Under the pieces are notes generated by a model. The model saw only the letters and a list, made by a program, of their open reading frames with translations, was not told the origin of the DNA and ran no database searches. DNA of 64,000 bases from Gammaproteobacteria bacterium (GTDB lineage: Bacteria; Pseudomonadota; Gammaproteobacteria; Pseudomonadales; Pseudohongiellaceae): contig JAWKZW010000001.1 of assembly GCA_041395725.1 (NCBI GenBank), positions 4,160,501-4,224,500 on the forward strand, written 5' to 3'. Below are positions 1 to 8,487 of the stretch, in pieces. Each line of letters starts with the position of its first letter. Within the stretch, counting starts at the first letter, position 1. Position numbers and translations under genes: made by a program.

Positions 1-1
1 C

Positions 2-70
2 GATCAACTGGTGTTCGGGAACCCCAAGTACTTCAAACAATTGCTGCAATTAGCCAGGCAACCCCGCTAG
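2..70 (+). CDS. C-terminal end of an unidentified protein (partial)
   Basis: The first bases are open in one plus-strand frame and end with TAG at 68-70. The visible tail reads DQLVFGNPKYFKQLLQLARQ and stops two residues later. The start lies outside the window. The tail is too short to name a family. An alternative is a chance open frame, but the amphipathic tail and the following 200-base gap fit a gene end. Confidence 0.4.
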   Translation, partial: DQLVFGNPKYFKQLLQLARQPR

Positions 71-271
71 GCAACCTGCACTGCCCATCTCAAATCCGGT
101 CAGTTGTAGCCCAAGCGAGGTGACGGCGGCAGCCGCGTCGCTTTACTATAGGGCAGGCGGCAACCCCCGCTTCAGAGCCCTGGCCCCGATGGGGGCTTAC
201 GACTCAGCCTGGCAGGGTAACGGTCTGAGCAAGCATTAATAACAAAGAAGAAAGAACTGGCAGCGGAGCGG

Positions 272-1660
272 ATGCAAGAAGGAACCAAGCGACACAGCCT
301 GAGTCTGGTGGAAGCCCCCATACCCGAGACCCTGCGGCGCATGACAGCGCCAATGATTATTGGCATGGCCATGCTGTTCACCTTCAGCCTGGTTGACACG
401 CTGTTTATCAGCTTTCTGGGCACTGACCCACTGACCGCCATCAGCTTTACCTTCCCCGTCACTTTCATGATCATGAGCCTGGCGATCGGCCTCGGTATCG
501 GCACTTCCGCTGTGGTGGCCAAATACATGGGGCGTGCGGATTTTGACAAAGCCAAGGAAGCATCCACGGTAACCAACTATCTGGCGATCTTCTGCGGCAC
601 GGTCACGGTATTGATTTGCTGGCTGTTCCACGACGGCATATTCCGCGCCATTGGCGCCAGTGAGGAAATCCTGCTGCTGATCAGAGAATATATGCTGATC
701 TGGCTGCCAGGCAGCATTCTGCTGGTCGCCATCTTGAACAGCAACAGTATCCTGCGCGCCTGTGGGGATACCAAGACACCCAGCCTGCTGATGGCAGCAA
801 GCGGATTGATCAATGCGATCATGGACCCGATTCTAATATTTGGCCTGGGACCTGTCCCGGCCCTGGGCATTCGCGGTGCCGCGCTGGCAACCCTGATTTC
901 CTGGTTAGTCGGATTCGCCTACCTGAGTTACGTATTGATACATCGACTGGAATTGATCAGTCGCATGATTCCTTCCCGCAAGGTGTTGCTGGCGTCCAGT
1001 CGTGAAATGCTCCGCATCGGTCTGCCAGCGGCAGGCGCCAACATGATGACTCCGCTGGCGGCAGGGGTCATGACGGCAATTGCAGCCGGATTTGGTGAGC
1101 AGGCCGTGGCGGCGTTTGGCGTGGGCTCGCGCATCGAACCTTTGGCCACGTTAGTGGTGCTGGCCATGTCTTCCACCCTGCCACCACTGATCAGCCAGAA
1201 TTTCGGCGCCCATCGACTGGACCGCGTCGAAGAAGCCTACCGCCTGGCAACCCGTTTCATCGTGGCCTGGCAACTGGGCGTGTATCTGGTACTGGCCGTA
1301 TTCGCCGGGCTCATCGCCCTGATCTTTTCACAGGATCCTGCTGTACTCTCGGTGATCAAACTTTATATCTGGGTATTGCCTCTGGGCTATGGTTTTCAGG
1401 GCATTATCATTCTGACCAACTCAGCGCTGAATGCCCTGCACCGCCCGCTCGAGGCGCTTTATCTGTCGCTGGCAAGATTCTTTGTTTTTTACGTCCCCCT
1501 GGCGTGGCTGGGATCGCAGCTCTTCGGTATACCGGGCTTCTTCGCCGGTGCACTGACGGGCAATTTGCTGATGGCTGCAATCTCGCTACGGGCATTCAAA
1601 CGAGCCCTGGGGGCTGAAATGGGCCAGTCAGCGCAACTGGAGCAGCCCCGCTCAACCTGA
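272..1660 (+). CDS. MATE family multidrug/toxic compound exporter
   Basis: A 462-residue polytopic inner-membrane protein of the usual MATE length, with about 12 hydrophobic segments arranged as two homologous halves (roughly residues 20-220 and 235-440). Typical MATE features are the early LFTFSLVDTLFISFLGT segment, the TVTNYLAIFCGTVTVL helix and the second-half FGVGSRIEPLATLVVLAMSS segment. Family members expel cationic drugs or metabolites in exchange for Na+ or H+. It stands alone between a gene end at 70 and a nitroreductase gene. The ATG at 272 follows a GCGGAG sequence that could act as a weak ribosome site. The substrate cannot be read from the sequence; NorM- and DinF-like subfamilies are both possible. 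Confidence 0.88.
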   Translation: MQEGTKRHSLSLVEAPIPETLRRMTAPMIIGMAMLFTFSLVDTLFISFLGTDPLTAISFTFPVTFMIMSLAIGLGIGTSAVVAKYMGRADFDKAKEASTVTNYLAIFCGTVTVLICWLFHDGIFRAIGASEEILLLIREYMLIWLPGSILLVAILNSNSILRACGDTKTPSLLMAASGLINAIMDPILIFGLGPVPALGIRGAALATLISWLVGFAYLSYVLIHRLELISRMIPSRKVLLASSREMLRIGLPAAGANMMTPLAAGVMTAIAAGFGEQAVAAFGVGSRIEPLATLVVLAMSSTLPPLISQNFGAHRLDRVEEAYRLATRFIVAWQLGVYLVLAVFAGLIALIFSQDPAVLSVIKLYIWVLPLGYGFQGIIILTNSALNALHRPLEALYLSLARFFVFYVPLAWLGSQLFGIPGFFAGALTGNLLMAAISLRAFKRALGAEMGQSAQLEQPRST

Positions 1661-1873
1661 TCAGTATTTCTTCCGGCCTCGATATCGACTGGTCCCCTGA
1701 GCATTCAACCTCGAGCAGAACCACGCTGCCTATAAGGGTTCTGTCACTCTGAAATAACATTCCCCGGTTCATTTATGGCACTGTTTGTTTTATTCTTTGG
1801 GCACACTGCAGCCGATAGTGCGCTTGTCAATCAGGCACTCATAGCTCAACACCCTCTAAACCGGAATTAACCC

Positions 1874-2431
1874 ATGGATGCTCTTGAAGCGCTGCATACC
1901 AGAACCTCCGTTCCCAAATTAACCGACCCCGCCCCGGACGGCGAGTGTCTGGAGAATATTTGCCGGGCGGCTTTCCGTGCGGCGGACCACGGGGTCATGC
2001 GTCCCTGGCGCTTTCTGCTGATCCGTGGGAAGGCGCGCCAGAAACTGGGAGACCTGTTTGCCGAAGCGGCAGAACACAAGGACCCATCCCTGGATGCAGC
2101 GTCGCTGGAAAGAACCCGGCAAAAGCCACTGCGGGCCCCATTGATTATTGTCACAATCTCGTGCCATCAGAAAAGTCCCAAAGTACCGGAGATCGAACAG
2201 GATCTTTCAGCCGCCGCCGCAACTCAGAACATGCTGCTGGCTGCATTCGCACAGGACGTCGGCGCCTTCTGGCGGACCGGGTCCATGGCCTATGATCCGG
2301 TAGTGAGAAACGGGCTTGGGCTGAGTGATAACGAGCACGTGATCGGATTTCTTTATCTGGGGCAGAAAGCCGGGGCCAGCAAACGCCTGGCCGACCCCGA
2401 TGTTTCCGAGTATTTCAGGAACTGGACGTAA
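1874..2431 (+). CDS. Nitroreductase family protein, YdjA-like
   Basis: A 185-residue FMN-binding fold protein, as short as E. coli YdjA. The N-terminal LHTRTSVPKLTDPAP stretch carries the Arg-Thr/Arg-Ser phosphate-binding motif of the family. RAADHGVMRPWRFLLIRG at about 35-52 matches the YdjA-type segment, and the C-terminal IGFLYLGQ strand is the usual final core strand. Family members are NAD(P)H-dependent flavin reductases acting on nitroaromatics, quinones or peroxides; the natural substrate is unknown. The next gene follows its stop by only 4 bases, so the two are probably co-transcribed. Confidence 0.85.
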   Translation: MDALEALHTRTSVPKLTDPAPDGECLENICRAAFRAADHGVMRPWRFLLIRGKARQKLGDLFAEAAEHKDPSLDAASLERTRQKPLRAPLIIVTISCHQKSPKVPEIEQDLSAAAATQNMLLAAFAQDVGAFWRTGSMAYDPVVRNGLGLSDNEHVIGFLYLGQKAGASKRLADPDVSEYFRNWT

Positions 2432-2435
2432 CACC

Positions 2436-2822
2436 GTGAAGCTACAATGCTGGAAGTGTGGTTCTGCGCTACAGGAAATGCGCTTTCCCTACTCGCGCTA
2501 CGAGGAGTGCAGCGTCTGCAAGGCGGATCAGCATGTCTGCCGTTTGTGTCGCGAATACGATCCGAACCTGGCTGACGGCTGCCGGGAAGATCGCGCCGAG
2601 TTCGTGCTGGACAAGGAAAAGGCCAATTTCTGTGACTATTTCAAGCCGCGACCGGGCGCCTACCAGCCCAGGGATGATGCCCAGGCTCGCGAGGCCCGGG
2701 CCAGGCTTGCGGAGTTGTTCGGCGAATCATCCGGGCAATTGGAAAATGACCTGAACAGCAATCCGAAAACTGAAGCTGAGCGGGCTCTGCAGGAACTCAA
2801 GCGCCTGTTTGGTGATGAGTAG
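2436..2822 (+). CDS. Zinc-ribbon protein of unknown function
   Basis: The likely start is GTG at 2436, four bases after the nitroreductase stop; an in-frame ATG at 2400 would overlap that gene by 32 bases. The 128-residue product begins VKLQCWKCGSALQEMRFPYS. It has cysteine pairs CWKC, CSVC and CRLC in the first 45 residues, then a lone cysteine in CDYFKPR, consistent with a structural zinc ribbon. The C-terminal half is charged and helical (ARLAELFG, ALQELKRLFGDE). It resembles small uncharacterised gammaproteobacterial proteins. A role in nucleic-acid or protein binding is only a guess from the fold. It sits in a probable two-gene unit with the nitroreductase. Confidence 0.7.
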   Translation: MKLQCWKCGSALQEMRFPYSRYEECSVCKADQHVCRLCREYDPNLADGCREDRAEFVLDKEKANFCDYFKPRPGAYQPRDDAQAREARARLAELFGESSGQLENDLNSNPKTEAERALQELKRLFGDE

Positions 2823-2946
2823 GAGCCCTGTCAGCCCATCCTGCCCCGCCGCTTGATACCCTGCTCCAATGGCTCTATAGTCAGCCGTCCCGGGCCGGAA
2901 GTGCATCAAGAGACGATGGCCGGCTACAGAGAGCTATACCTTGTAA

Positions 2947-3522
2947 ATGCGTACTACCATTTTTTCCACTCCCCTGCTTACTCCGCTGCTGCGGGCCCTG
3001 GCCATCGCAATTCTGAAACTGACCGGCTGGACCGCTATCGGCAAGGAAATCCCCGACCCAAAACTGGTGCTGATTGGCGCACCCCATACCAGCAACTGGG
3101 ATTTTCCACTGATGCTGCTGGTGGTCCTGAAGCTGCGCCTGAAGGTGTTCTGGATGGGCAAGAACTCACTGTTCCGCTTTCCGTTCGGCTGGCTGATGCG
3201 GTGGCTGGGTGGTATCCCCATCGATCGCAGCAAGGCCAACAACGTAGTACAGCAGATGACCGAAGAGTACGCCCGACAGACGGAACTTGTAGTGCTGATT
3301 CCCCCCGAAGGCACCCGCAGCAAAGTGGAACGCTGGAAGACCGGCTTTTACCATATTGCCAGAAACGCCGGCGTGCCCATCCTGCTGGGTTATGTGGATG
3401 CCCCAAAGAAACAGGCGGGACTGGCGGATTTTTTCATCCCAACGGGCGATCTGGAAAAAGATATGCAGGAAATACAGGCTTTTTACGCCGACAAAGGCGG
3501 CCTCAAACCAGAGAACGCCTGA
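2947..3522 (+). CDS. 1-acyl-sn-glycerol-3-phosphate acyltransferase-like protein
   Basis: A 191-residue PlsC-superfamily protein. It has the catalytic H-x4-D box as HTSNWD (H47, D52), the GGIPIDRS substrate block at 88-95 and the EGTRS phosphate-binding block at 121-125. Family members acylate lysophospholipids or related alcohols at the inner face of the membrane. It lacks the longer N-terminal membrane anchor of true PlsC and belongs to the short soluble-like branch common in marine Gammaproteobacteria, so the acyl acceptor is uncertain. It ends four bases before the convergent TetR gene. A 274-residue open frame on the same strand overlapping it is a shadow. Confidence 0.82.
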   Translation: MRTTIFSTPLLTPLLRALAIAILKLTGWTAIGKEIPDPKLVLIGAPHTSNWDFPLMLLVVLKLRLKVFWMGKNSLFRFPFGWLMRWLGGIPIDRSKANNVVQQMTEEYARQTELVVLIPPEGTRSKVERWKTGFYHIARNAGVPILLGYVDAPKKQAGLADFFIPTGDLEKDMQEIQAFYADKGGLKPENA

Positions 3523-3526
3523 TTAC

Positions 3527-4285
3527 TCAGCAGCTCCCTGCCCCTGACCGCTCTTCGCAATCCAGCGCTTTTAAAACAAATGTAAACACCGACGCAGCGA
3601 ATTGGTCGGCATCAATCTTCATCCGCTTAAACTTCCAGCGCTTGAGATACCATTGTTGTAATAAACCCACTGTGTGAACCGCCAGCATGTCAGGATCCTC
3701 GCAGCGAAAAACCTGTTGCTCTATACCCGCCTTGAAATTATCCAGCAGAATCGACTGGGCCAGCAGCTCAAGATCCATGGCAGTTTCCTGCTGACTGCGA
3801 GGCAGCCCCTTGACCTCCATGTAGGAAAAATAAAACCAGGATTTCATGATTTCATTCATGTAGGTTTCCCCGAAAATAATCGCTTTCAACTGCGTCATCG
3901 GGTCAAGATTCTGACTGGCGAGGCTGCCAAGAACCTGGAGAATATAATGCCGCAGGACCGATTCGATGACTGACGCCAGTTCGTCCTTGCTGTGGATATA
4001 GGCGTACAGGCCGCCCATACTGATCCGCGTCTCCCGACTCAAATCCCGCAGGCTCATGGCCTGAAAACCCTTCTGGGCGCTCAGTCGAAAAGTCGCGTCA
4101 AAAATATTTTCCAGGTTGGCAGTTGCCACATTGACGTTTTTGATCTGCATCTTTTCCTTGTGCATTTCAAAAACCGTCTCCCAGACAGGCGTTCCTTCAA
4201 GTTGCCAGGCTTCCCGGAAGGCTGCCATGCTGATTTCGGTTGGCCAACGGTCCGTTGGCTCTGGCTCTAAATTTTTTTTATTCAC
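3527..4285 (-). CDS. TetR family transcriptional regulator with N-terminal extension
   Basis: The DNA-binding part (about residues 58-105) has the TetR signature GFQAMSLRDLSRETRISMGG followed by LYAYIHSKDEL. The C-terminal ligand/dimer domain is about 140 residues. From the GTG at 4285 the protein has 252 residues, about 45 more than usual; the extension is protein-like (AFREAWQLEGTPVWETVFEM) and probably real. An alternative ATG at 4150, preceded by AAGGAAAAG, gives a standard 207-residue TetR. The ligand is unknown. The lipid acyltransferase next door and the upstream TSUP permease on the same strand are possible targets. The gene converges on the acyltransferase. Confidence 0.82.
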   Translation of the reverse strand: MNKKNLEPEPTDRWPTEISMAAFREAWQLEGTPVWETVFEMHKEKMQIKNVNVATANLENIFDATFRLSAQKGFQAMSLRDLSRETRISMGGLYAYIHSKDELASVIESVLRHYILQVLGSLASQNLDPMTQLKAIIFGETYMNEIMKSWFYFSYMEVKGLPRSQQETAMDLELLAQSILLDNFKAGIEQQVFRCEDPDMLAVHTVGLLQQWYLKRWKFKRMKIDADQFAASVFTFVLKALDCEERSGAGSC

Positions 4286-4555
4286 ATCTGCTCACGGCGT
4301 GATTTATCAGTTTGTTCGGTGCTGACCCGGGCCGAGTCCGAAGACTGCAAAAGCCGGCGGGCGGCCAGGAATTCTACCGTCAAAAAGCCCGGCATGGTAG
4401 GAGCCACTGAAAAGAACTCATAGGCCTTCGGGTTTTCCGGGTTCTTACGGGTTCGACCCGAACCAGTCGGGCAAGCCGGATAAACGTCGCCGGGCGCTGC
4501 CAGACTCTGTGCTCCAAAGCCCGTTTCCCGACCTTTGCGACAATCCGCCGTTGTG
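4286..4555. other. Intergenic region between TSUP and TetR genes
   Basis: A 99-codon minus-strand open frame (4581-4282) fills this gap and overlaps the TetR GTG start as GTGA, but its product has low-complexity composition and no recognisable motif. A short inverted repeat, GGTTCG/CGAACC with a 3-base loop, lies at 4450-4464. No clear promoter or terminator was seen. Confidence 0.35.
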
Positions 4556-5269
4556 TCATAGCCAGAAGGAAACGACGGCAATAATGCCGCTTACTGAGCA
4601 AAGCGCCAGAGAGGAAAGCCGCAGGAGCCGCGGCGATATCAGGTGCCAGGTGTGCCTTGCCAGCCAGTAGCCCAGCAATGTGCCCGGTAACAGCGGCAAC
4701 GCCAGCATTATTTCACGCCCACCGAAGTAGCCAATCGGCGCCAGCATCGCCAGGGACATGATACAACTGACGACGAAAAACGCTGACAGATTAGCCCGGA
4801 TGTACTGGGCTTCCTGATGCTGAAGCACCAGTGCCATGGGTGGCCCTCCGATTGAGGAGCTGGTGCCCATGAAACCCGACAGAAATCCCGCGGTCATCAG
4901 GTGTCCGGGGGTTGGTGTCAGGGACACGGTTTTCAGACTGACAGCGACCGCCAGCAGAACCGAAACCCCCAGCCAGAGCCCCAGGAGATCCTGATTAATC
5001 CAGAGTATCAGCAACGCGCCAGCGACCGAACCCGGTACCCGGCCTATAACGGCATATTTGAGCCCGCGCAATGAAATTGACTTCCGATGCCCCCAGGCAT
5101 TGGCAACAGACAATGTAAAAGCACTTACCGTAATCGGGGCCGGGACATAAGCAGGGTCGATAAAAAACAACACTGGCGCGGCGATGATGGCCAGGCCGAA
5201 CCCTATCGAGCTCTGAATGTATGACCCCAGGGTAATGACGGCAATCGCCAGCAGCATCTGTGTATTCAC
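4556..5269 (-). CDS. TSUP (TauE/SafE) family permease
   Basis: A 237-residue membrane protein with about 7-8 hydrophobic helices and the twofold internal repeat of the TauE/SafE family. The first-repeat motif is IQSSIGFGLAIIAAPVLFFIDP, here cited by its core SSIGFGLAI near residues 20-28. The second-repeat motif is GFLSGFMGTSSSIGGPPMAL near 127-146. Relatives export sulfite, sulfoacetate or other organic anions. No sulfur-metabolism gene lies beside it except the degenerate rhodanese-like protein just upstream on the same strand, a weak hint. About 270 bases separate it from the TetR gene downstream. Confidence 0.82.
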   Translation of the reverse strand: MNTQMLLAIAVITLGSYIQSSIGFGLAIIAAPVLFFIDPAYVPAPITVSAFTLSVANAWGHRKSISLRGLKYAVIGRVPGSVAGALLILWINQDLLGLWLGVSVLLAVAVSLKTVSLTPTPGHLMTAGFLSGFMGTSSSIGGPPMALVLQHQEAQYIRANLSAFFVVSCIMSLAMLAPIGYFGGREIMLALPLLPGTLLGYWLARHTWHLISPRLLRLSSLALCSVSGIIAVVSFWL

Positions 5270-5336
5270 CAGCCAGTGCGCCTCATGTCATCAGCCTGTT
5301 GAGGCGGCCATTGTGTGCAAACCCTGCTTTCAGTAC

Positions 5337-5705
5337 TCATAAGGAATCTTTCTGCCGCGCGACAATCGAATCATAGGAACCTTCATTGACAACGTACTGA
5401 AACCCCATCTCCATCAGGATTTCCAGCGCCAGTCCAGCGAAGCCTGCACTGCTGTCGTACAGATGCACTGGCGCATACAGATCTGTGACCAGTTCACTGA
5501 TCCGGTGGGCGATCTCACCTCGCGGGATATTAACAGCACCTTCGACGTGCCCGCGCTGGTATTCCCGGGGCGACCGCAGATCTATCCAGATCGCGCCTGG
5601 CTCCGCAGAATCCGCCGTTTGCGCAGGCAGAGGCAGGCTAAAGCAAAGCGTAGCCAGCAGGATAAAAACCATGCTTCTCACAAGAAATCTCCTAGCGGAA
5701 AACAA
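5337..5705 (-). CDS. Exported rhodanese-like protein lacking the catalytic cysteine
   Basis: A 122-residue protein with a Sec signal peptide (hydrophobic residues 10-25, cleavage near PAQT-A). The mature part is a single rhodanese domain: IDLRSPREYQRGHVEGAVNI at 41-60 is the family signature. The active-site loop, normally Cys followed by a short Gly-rich loop, reads YDSSAGFAG at 83-91, so the sulfur-carrying Cys is replaced by Asp or Ser. Sulfurtransferase activity is therefore unlikely; a binding or inactive role in the periplasm is more plausible. Its start overlaps the end of purU by 14 bases, suggesting translational coupling. Confidence 0.78.
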   Translation of the reverse strand: MFSARRFLVRSMVFILLATLCFSLPLPAQTADSAEPGAIWIDLRSPREYQRGHVEGAVNIPRGEIAHRISELVTDLYAPVHLYDSSAGFAGLALEILMEMGFQYVVNEGSYDSIVARQKDSL

Positions 5706-6561
5706 CCGTCCGATTGCCGTTTAAAATGATGCGATGTTCGCAGTGCCATCTGACAGCCCGGGCAAAAGCCACGCACTCCGCATCACGCCCTATCTGCACC
5801 AGATCGTTAACGTCACAGTTGTGATCCACTTTTTCTACCACCTGTTCAATTATCGGTCCTTCATCGAGATCGGTAGTGACATAATGGGCGGTTGCACCGA
5901 TAACCTTAACCCCCCTCATATAGGCCTGGCGATAGGGGTTGGCCCCTTTAAATCCGGGTAGAAATGAATGGTGAATATTTATAATTCTACCTTCAAGCGC
6001 ACCGCACATTTCGGCAGACAGGATCTGCATGTAGCGGGCCAGCCCGAACAGATCCACGCGTTCCTGCTCGATTATTCGCAGCATTTCCTGTTCCTGTTGC
6101 TGCTTGTTCCGGCCGTCGACGGGAAGGTAGTGATAAGGCAGACCATACCATTCTGTCATCTTCTCCATCTCGCGATGATTGGAAATAACACCAACCACCT
6201 GAGCGGGTAAGGCACCGCTGCCCCAGCGATGCAGTATATCGTTAAGGCAATGGGTATGCCGGGACACTGCCAGCAACAGCCGGGGCTTTACCGACAGGTC
6301 GAAAAACGACCATTGCATGTGGAACTGCCTGCCAATGACGCCGAAATCGCGATCCAGGTCTTCGCTGCCGGGCAGGCGGGATTCCACCTCTTCGAACGCC
6401 ACCCGCATGAAAAACTGATTCACCTCGGGATCCCGATGTTGTGCTGCATCGGTGATCGTCGCTCCGCGCTGAAAAAGGAAATCGCTCACTGCCCGCACGA
6501 TGCCATTCGCTTCCGGACAGGATACGGTCAGGACAAACCTTCTAGGATCGGTCTTCGGCAC
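5692..6561 (-). CDS. purU: Formyltetrahydrofolate deformylase
   Basis: Hydrolyses 10-formyl-THF to formate and THF, balancing the C1 folate pool. An N-terminal ACT domain (about residues 5-85, VLTVSCPEANGIVRAVSDFL) is followed by a formyltransferase domain. The latter has IINIHHSFLPGFKGANPY and TTDLDEGPIIEQ, which hold the catalytic His and Asp of PurU. I prefer the GTG at 6561 (289 residues, preceded by AGCAGG) because it matches the family length and leaves a -10-like TATTAT at 6617-6612 upstream; an ATG at 6609 adds 16 residues without a ribosome site. Formaldehyde dehydrogenase, glyoxalase and folD genes follow on the opposite strand, making a C1/aldehyde neighbourhood. Confidence 0.92.
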   Translation of the reverse strand: MPKTDPRRFVLTVSCPEANGIVRAVSDFLFQRGATITDAAQHRDPEVNQFFMRVAFEEVESRLPGSEDLDRDFGVIGRQFHMQWSFFDLSVKPRLLLAVSRHTHCLNDILHRWGSGALPAQVVGVISNHREMEKMTEWYGLPYHYLPVDGRNKQQQEQEMLRIIEQERVDLFGLARYMQILSAEMCGALEGRIINIHHSFLPGFKGANPYRQAYMRGVKVIGATAHYVTTDLDEGPIIEQVVEKVDHNCDVNDLVQIGRDAECVAFARAVRWHCEHRIILNGNRTVVFR

Positions 6562-6752
6562 TTGTGACCTGCTTTCGTTCAATCCGCACCCATGCCCGGG
6601 CAGGACCATCTATAATAAAGCCGCGCAGTTTACCACTGTGGGCCAGTGAGTCATACCGGTGAAACTGCCTGCCGGTTGCCTGGGCAGGGGACGATCATTA
6701 CAATCGAACGCCTGCGGATAAAATCCACCAGCAACCAACAGGTAAGCTTTCT

Positions 6753-7859
6753 ATGAAATCACGAGCCGCTGTCGCCTTTGAGGCCGGAAAACCCCTTGAA
6801 ATCGTCGAGGTCGATGTACAGGGCCCCAAAGCCGGTGAGGTGCTGGTGGAAATCAAGGCCACCGGCGTCTGCCACACGGATGCCTTCACGTTGTCCGGAG
6901 ACGACCCGGAAGGTGCGTTTCCGGCCATACTTGGCCACGAAGGTGCCGGCGTTGTGGTGGAAATCGGCCCCGACGTCAAGTCTGTCAGCGTCGGCGACAC
7001 CGTCATACCGCTCTATACCCCGGAGTGTCGGGAGTGTGACTTCTGCCTGCACCCCAAAACCAATCTGTGCCAGTCGATCCGCGCCACCCAGGGGCAGGGC
7101 CTGATGCCCGATGGCAGCAGCCGCTTCTCCCTCGACGGCAAACCGATTCTCCATTACATGGGGTGCTCGACATTTTCCAATTACACGGTGCTGCCGGAAA
7201 TAGCCCTGGCGAAAATCCGCAGTGACATACCTTACGACAAGGTCTGCTATATCGGTTGCGGCGTAACCACGGGCGTCGGTGCCGTTGCCTTTGACGCCAA
7301 GGTCGAACCTGGCAGTACAGTGGCTGTATTCGGCCTGGGCGGGATCGGCCTGAACGTGGTGCAAGGGGCGAGAATGGTCGGTGCGGACCGGATTATCGGC
7401 ATTGATACCAACCCCGCCAAGGCAGCGCTGGCGCGCCAGTTCGGCATGACAGATTTCGTTAATCCCCACGACGTGGATGACGTTACGGCAGCAATAATCG
7501 ACATGACCAACGGGGGCGTTGACTACAGCTTCGAGTGTATCGGTAATGTCCACACCATGCGTCAGGCTCTGGAATGCTGCCACAAGGGCTGGGGGGAGTC
7601 TGTCATCATCGGCGTGGCCGGTGCCGGTCAGGAGATAGCTACCCGCCCCTTCCAACTGGTAACGGGCCGTGTCTGGCGCGGTTCTGCCTTCGGGGGAGCC
7701 AGAGGCAGAACCGATGTACCGAAGATCGTTGACTGGTACATGCAGGGTAAAATCCAGATCGACCCCCTGATCACCCATACCATGCCCCTGGAGGACATCA
7801 ACCGGGCCTTCGACCTGATGCATGCCGGGGAAAGCATTCGCTCTGTGGTACTGTTTTGA
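6753..7859 (+). CDS. frmA: S-(hydroxymethyl)glutathione dehydrogenase / class III alcohol dehydrogenase
   Basis: Oxidises the formaldehyde-glutathione adduct to S-formylglutathione with NAD+; also reduces S-nitrosoglutathione. The length, 368 residues, is standard. Catalytic zinc ligands are C40 (GVCHTD), H62 and E63 (GHEGAG); the structural zinc site is C92, C95, C98 and C106. The Rossmann motif is VFGLGGIGLNVV, and C-terminal RTDVPKIVDWYMQGKIQID is class III-like. No adjacent S-formylglutathione hydrolase (frmB/fghA) gene is present. It is followed after 29 bases by gloA, which also uses a glutathione hemithioacetal substrate, so the two likely form one operon. An antisense open frame of similar length is a shadow. 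Confidence 0.94.
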   Translation: MKSRAAVAFEAGKPLEIVEVDVQGPKAGEVLVEIKATGVCHTDAFTLSGDDPEGAFPAILGHEGAGVVVEIGPDVKSVSVGDTVIPLYTPECRECDFCLHPKTNLCQSIRATQGQGLMPDGSSRFSLDGKPILHYMGCSTFSNYTVLPEIALAKIRSDIPYDKVCYIGCGVTTGVGAVAFDAKVEPGSTVAVFGLGGIGLNVVQGARMVGADRIIGIDTNPAKAALARQFGMTDFVNPHDVDDVTAAIIDMTNGGVDYSFECIGNVHTMRQALECCHKGWGESVIIGVAGAGQEIATRPFQLVTGRVWRGSAFGGARGRTDVPKIVDWYMQGKIQIDPLITHTMPLEDINRAFDLMHAGESIRSVVLF

Positions 7860-7888
7860 TCCATTGATTTTTTCGCGCGGGGACAACT

Positions 7889-8308
7889 ATGAAATACCTC
7901 CACACCATGGTGCGGGTCACCGATCTCGACCAGTCGCTGGACTTTTACTGCAATAAGCTGGGGCTCAAGGAAATCCGCCGGGTCGATCATGAACAGGGCC
8001 GTTTTACCCTGGTCTTTCTGGCCGCAGAGGGGGACGAGGCTGCCCAGGTCGAACTAACCTACAACTGGGATCCGGAAGAATATGGCGCAGGGCGCAATTT
8101 TGGTCACCTGGCCTACCAGGTGGACGATATCTACGCCACCTGTGAAAAACTGCAGGCCGGTGGTATTACCATAAACCGTCCTCCAAGGGACGGCCGCATG
8201 GCTTTCGTGCGCTCACCAGACAATATCTCTATCGAATTGCTGCAGGCGGGCGCCCCCCTGCCCCCGAAAGAACCCTGGGCCAGCATGCCGAACTCAGGGA
8301 GCTGGTAG
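7889..8308 (+). CDS. gloA: Lactoylglutathione lyase (glyoxalase I)
   Basis: Converts the methylglyoxal-glutathione hemithioacetal to S-lactoylglutathione in the cytosol. The 139-residue, single betaalphabeta-pair form is the bacterial, usually Ni2+-dependent type. The four metal ligands are visible: H5 (YLHTMVRV), E55 (VELTYNW), H73 (NFGHLAYQV) and E116 (ISIELLQAG). The N-terminal VRVTDLDQSLDFYCNKLG is the standard signature. It lies 29 bases after the formaldehyde dehydrogenase gene, grouping two glutathione-dependent aldehyde detoxification enzymes. Confidence 0.93.
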   Translation: MKYLHTMVRVTDLDQSLDFYCNKLGLKEIRRVDHEQGRFTLVFLAAEGDEAAQVELTYNWDPEEYGAGRNFGHLAYQVDDIYATCEKLQAGGITINRPPRDGRMAFVRSPDNISIELLQAGAPLPPKEPWASMPNSGSW

Positions 8309-8371
8309 CCGCGCTCACTCACCTCACCGATCAGAACCAGCGCTGTCAGCAGCATCAACGGGGCTTTGGAT

Positions 8372-8387
8372 CATCAACCTGATCAGG
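8372..8387. promoter_or_regulatory. Perfect 16-bp palindrome upstream of folD
   Basis: CAACCTGATCAGGTTG reads the same on both strands. It lies 64 bases after gloA and 100 bases before folD. It could be a regulator site for folD or part of gloA termination; no T tract follows, which favours a protein-binding site. No regulator can be named. Confidence 0.3.
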
Positions 8388-8487
8388 TTGCCGCGTTTCT
8401 TGAGCGCTCAGGGTAGCTCGATTATCATAGCCGCCCTGAAATCAGCCCGTCAGCGGTTCCATTCCTCAGCAAAGGCAGCTTCGCAAC

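Noticed and set aside
2853..3677. 274-codon plus-strand open frame overlapping the acyltransferase gene
   Set aside because: The acyltransferase in another frame has HTSNWD and EGTRS motifs; the longer frame is Pro/Arg/Gly-rich and motif-free.
4282..4581. 99-codon frame overlapping the TetR start as GTGA
   Set aside because: The overlap suggests coupling, but the product is compositionally unlike a protein, overlaps the TSUP gene end, and has no homologue I recognise. Not called as a gene.
6759..7886. Long antisense open frame of 375 codons opposite frmA
   Set aside because: It is the mirror of a strongly conserved gene with intact zinc sites; its product has no recognisable motif.
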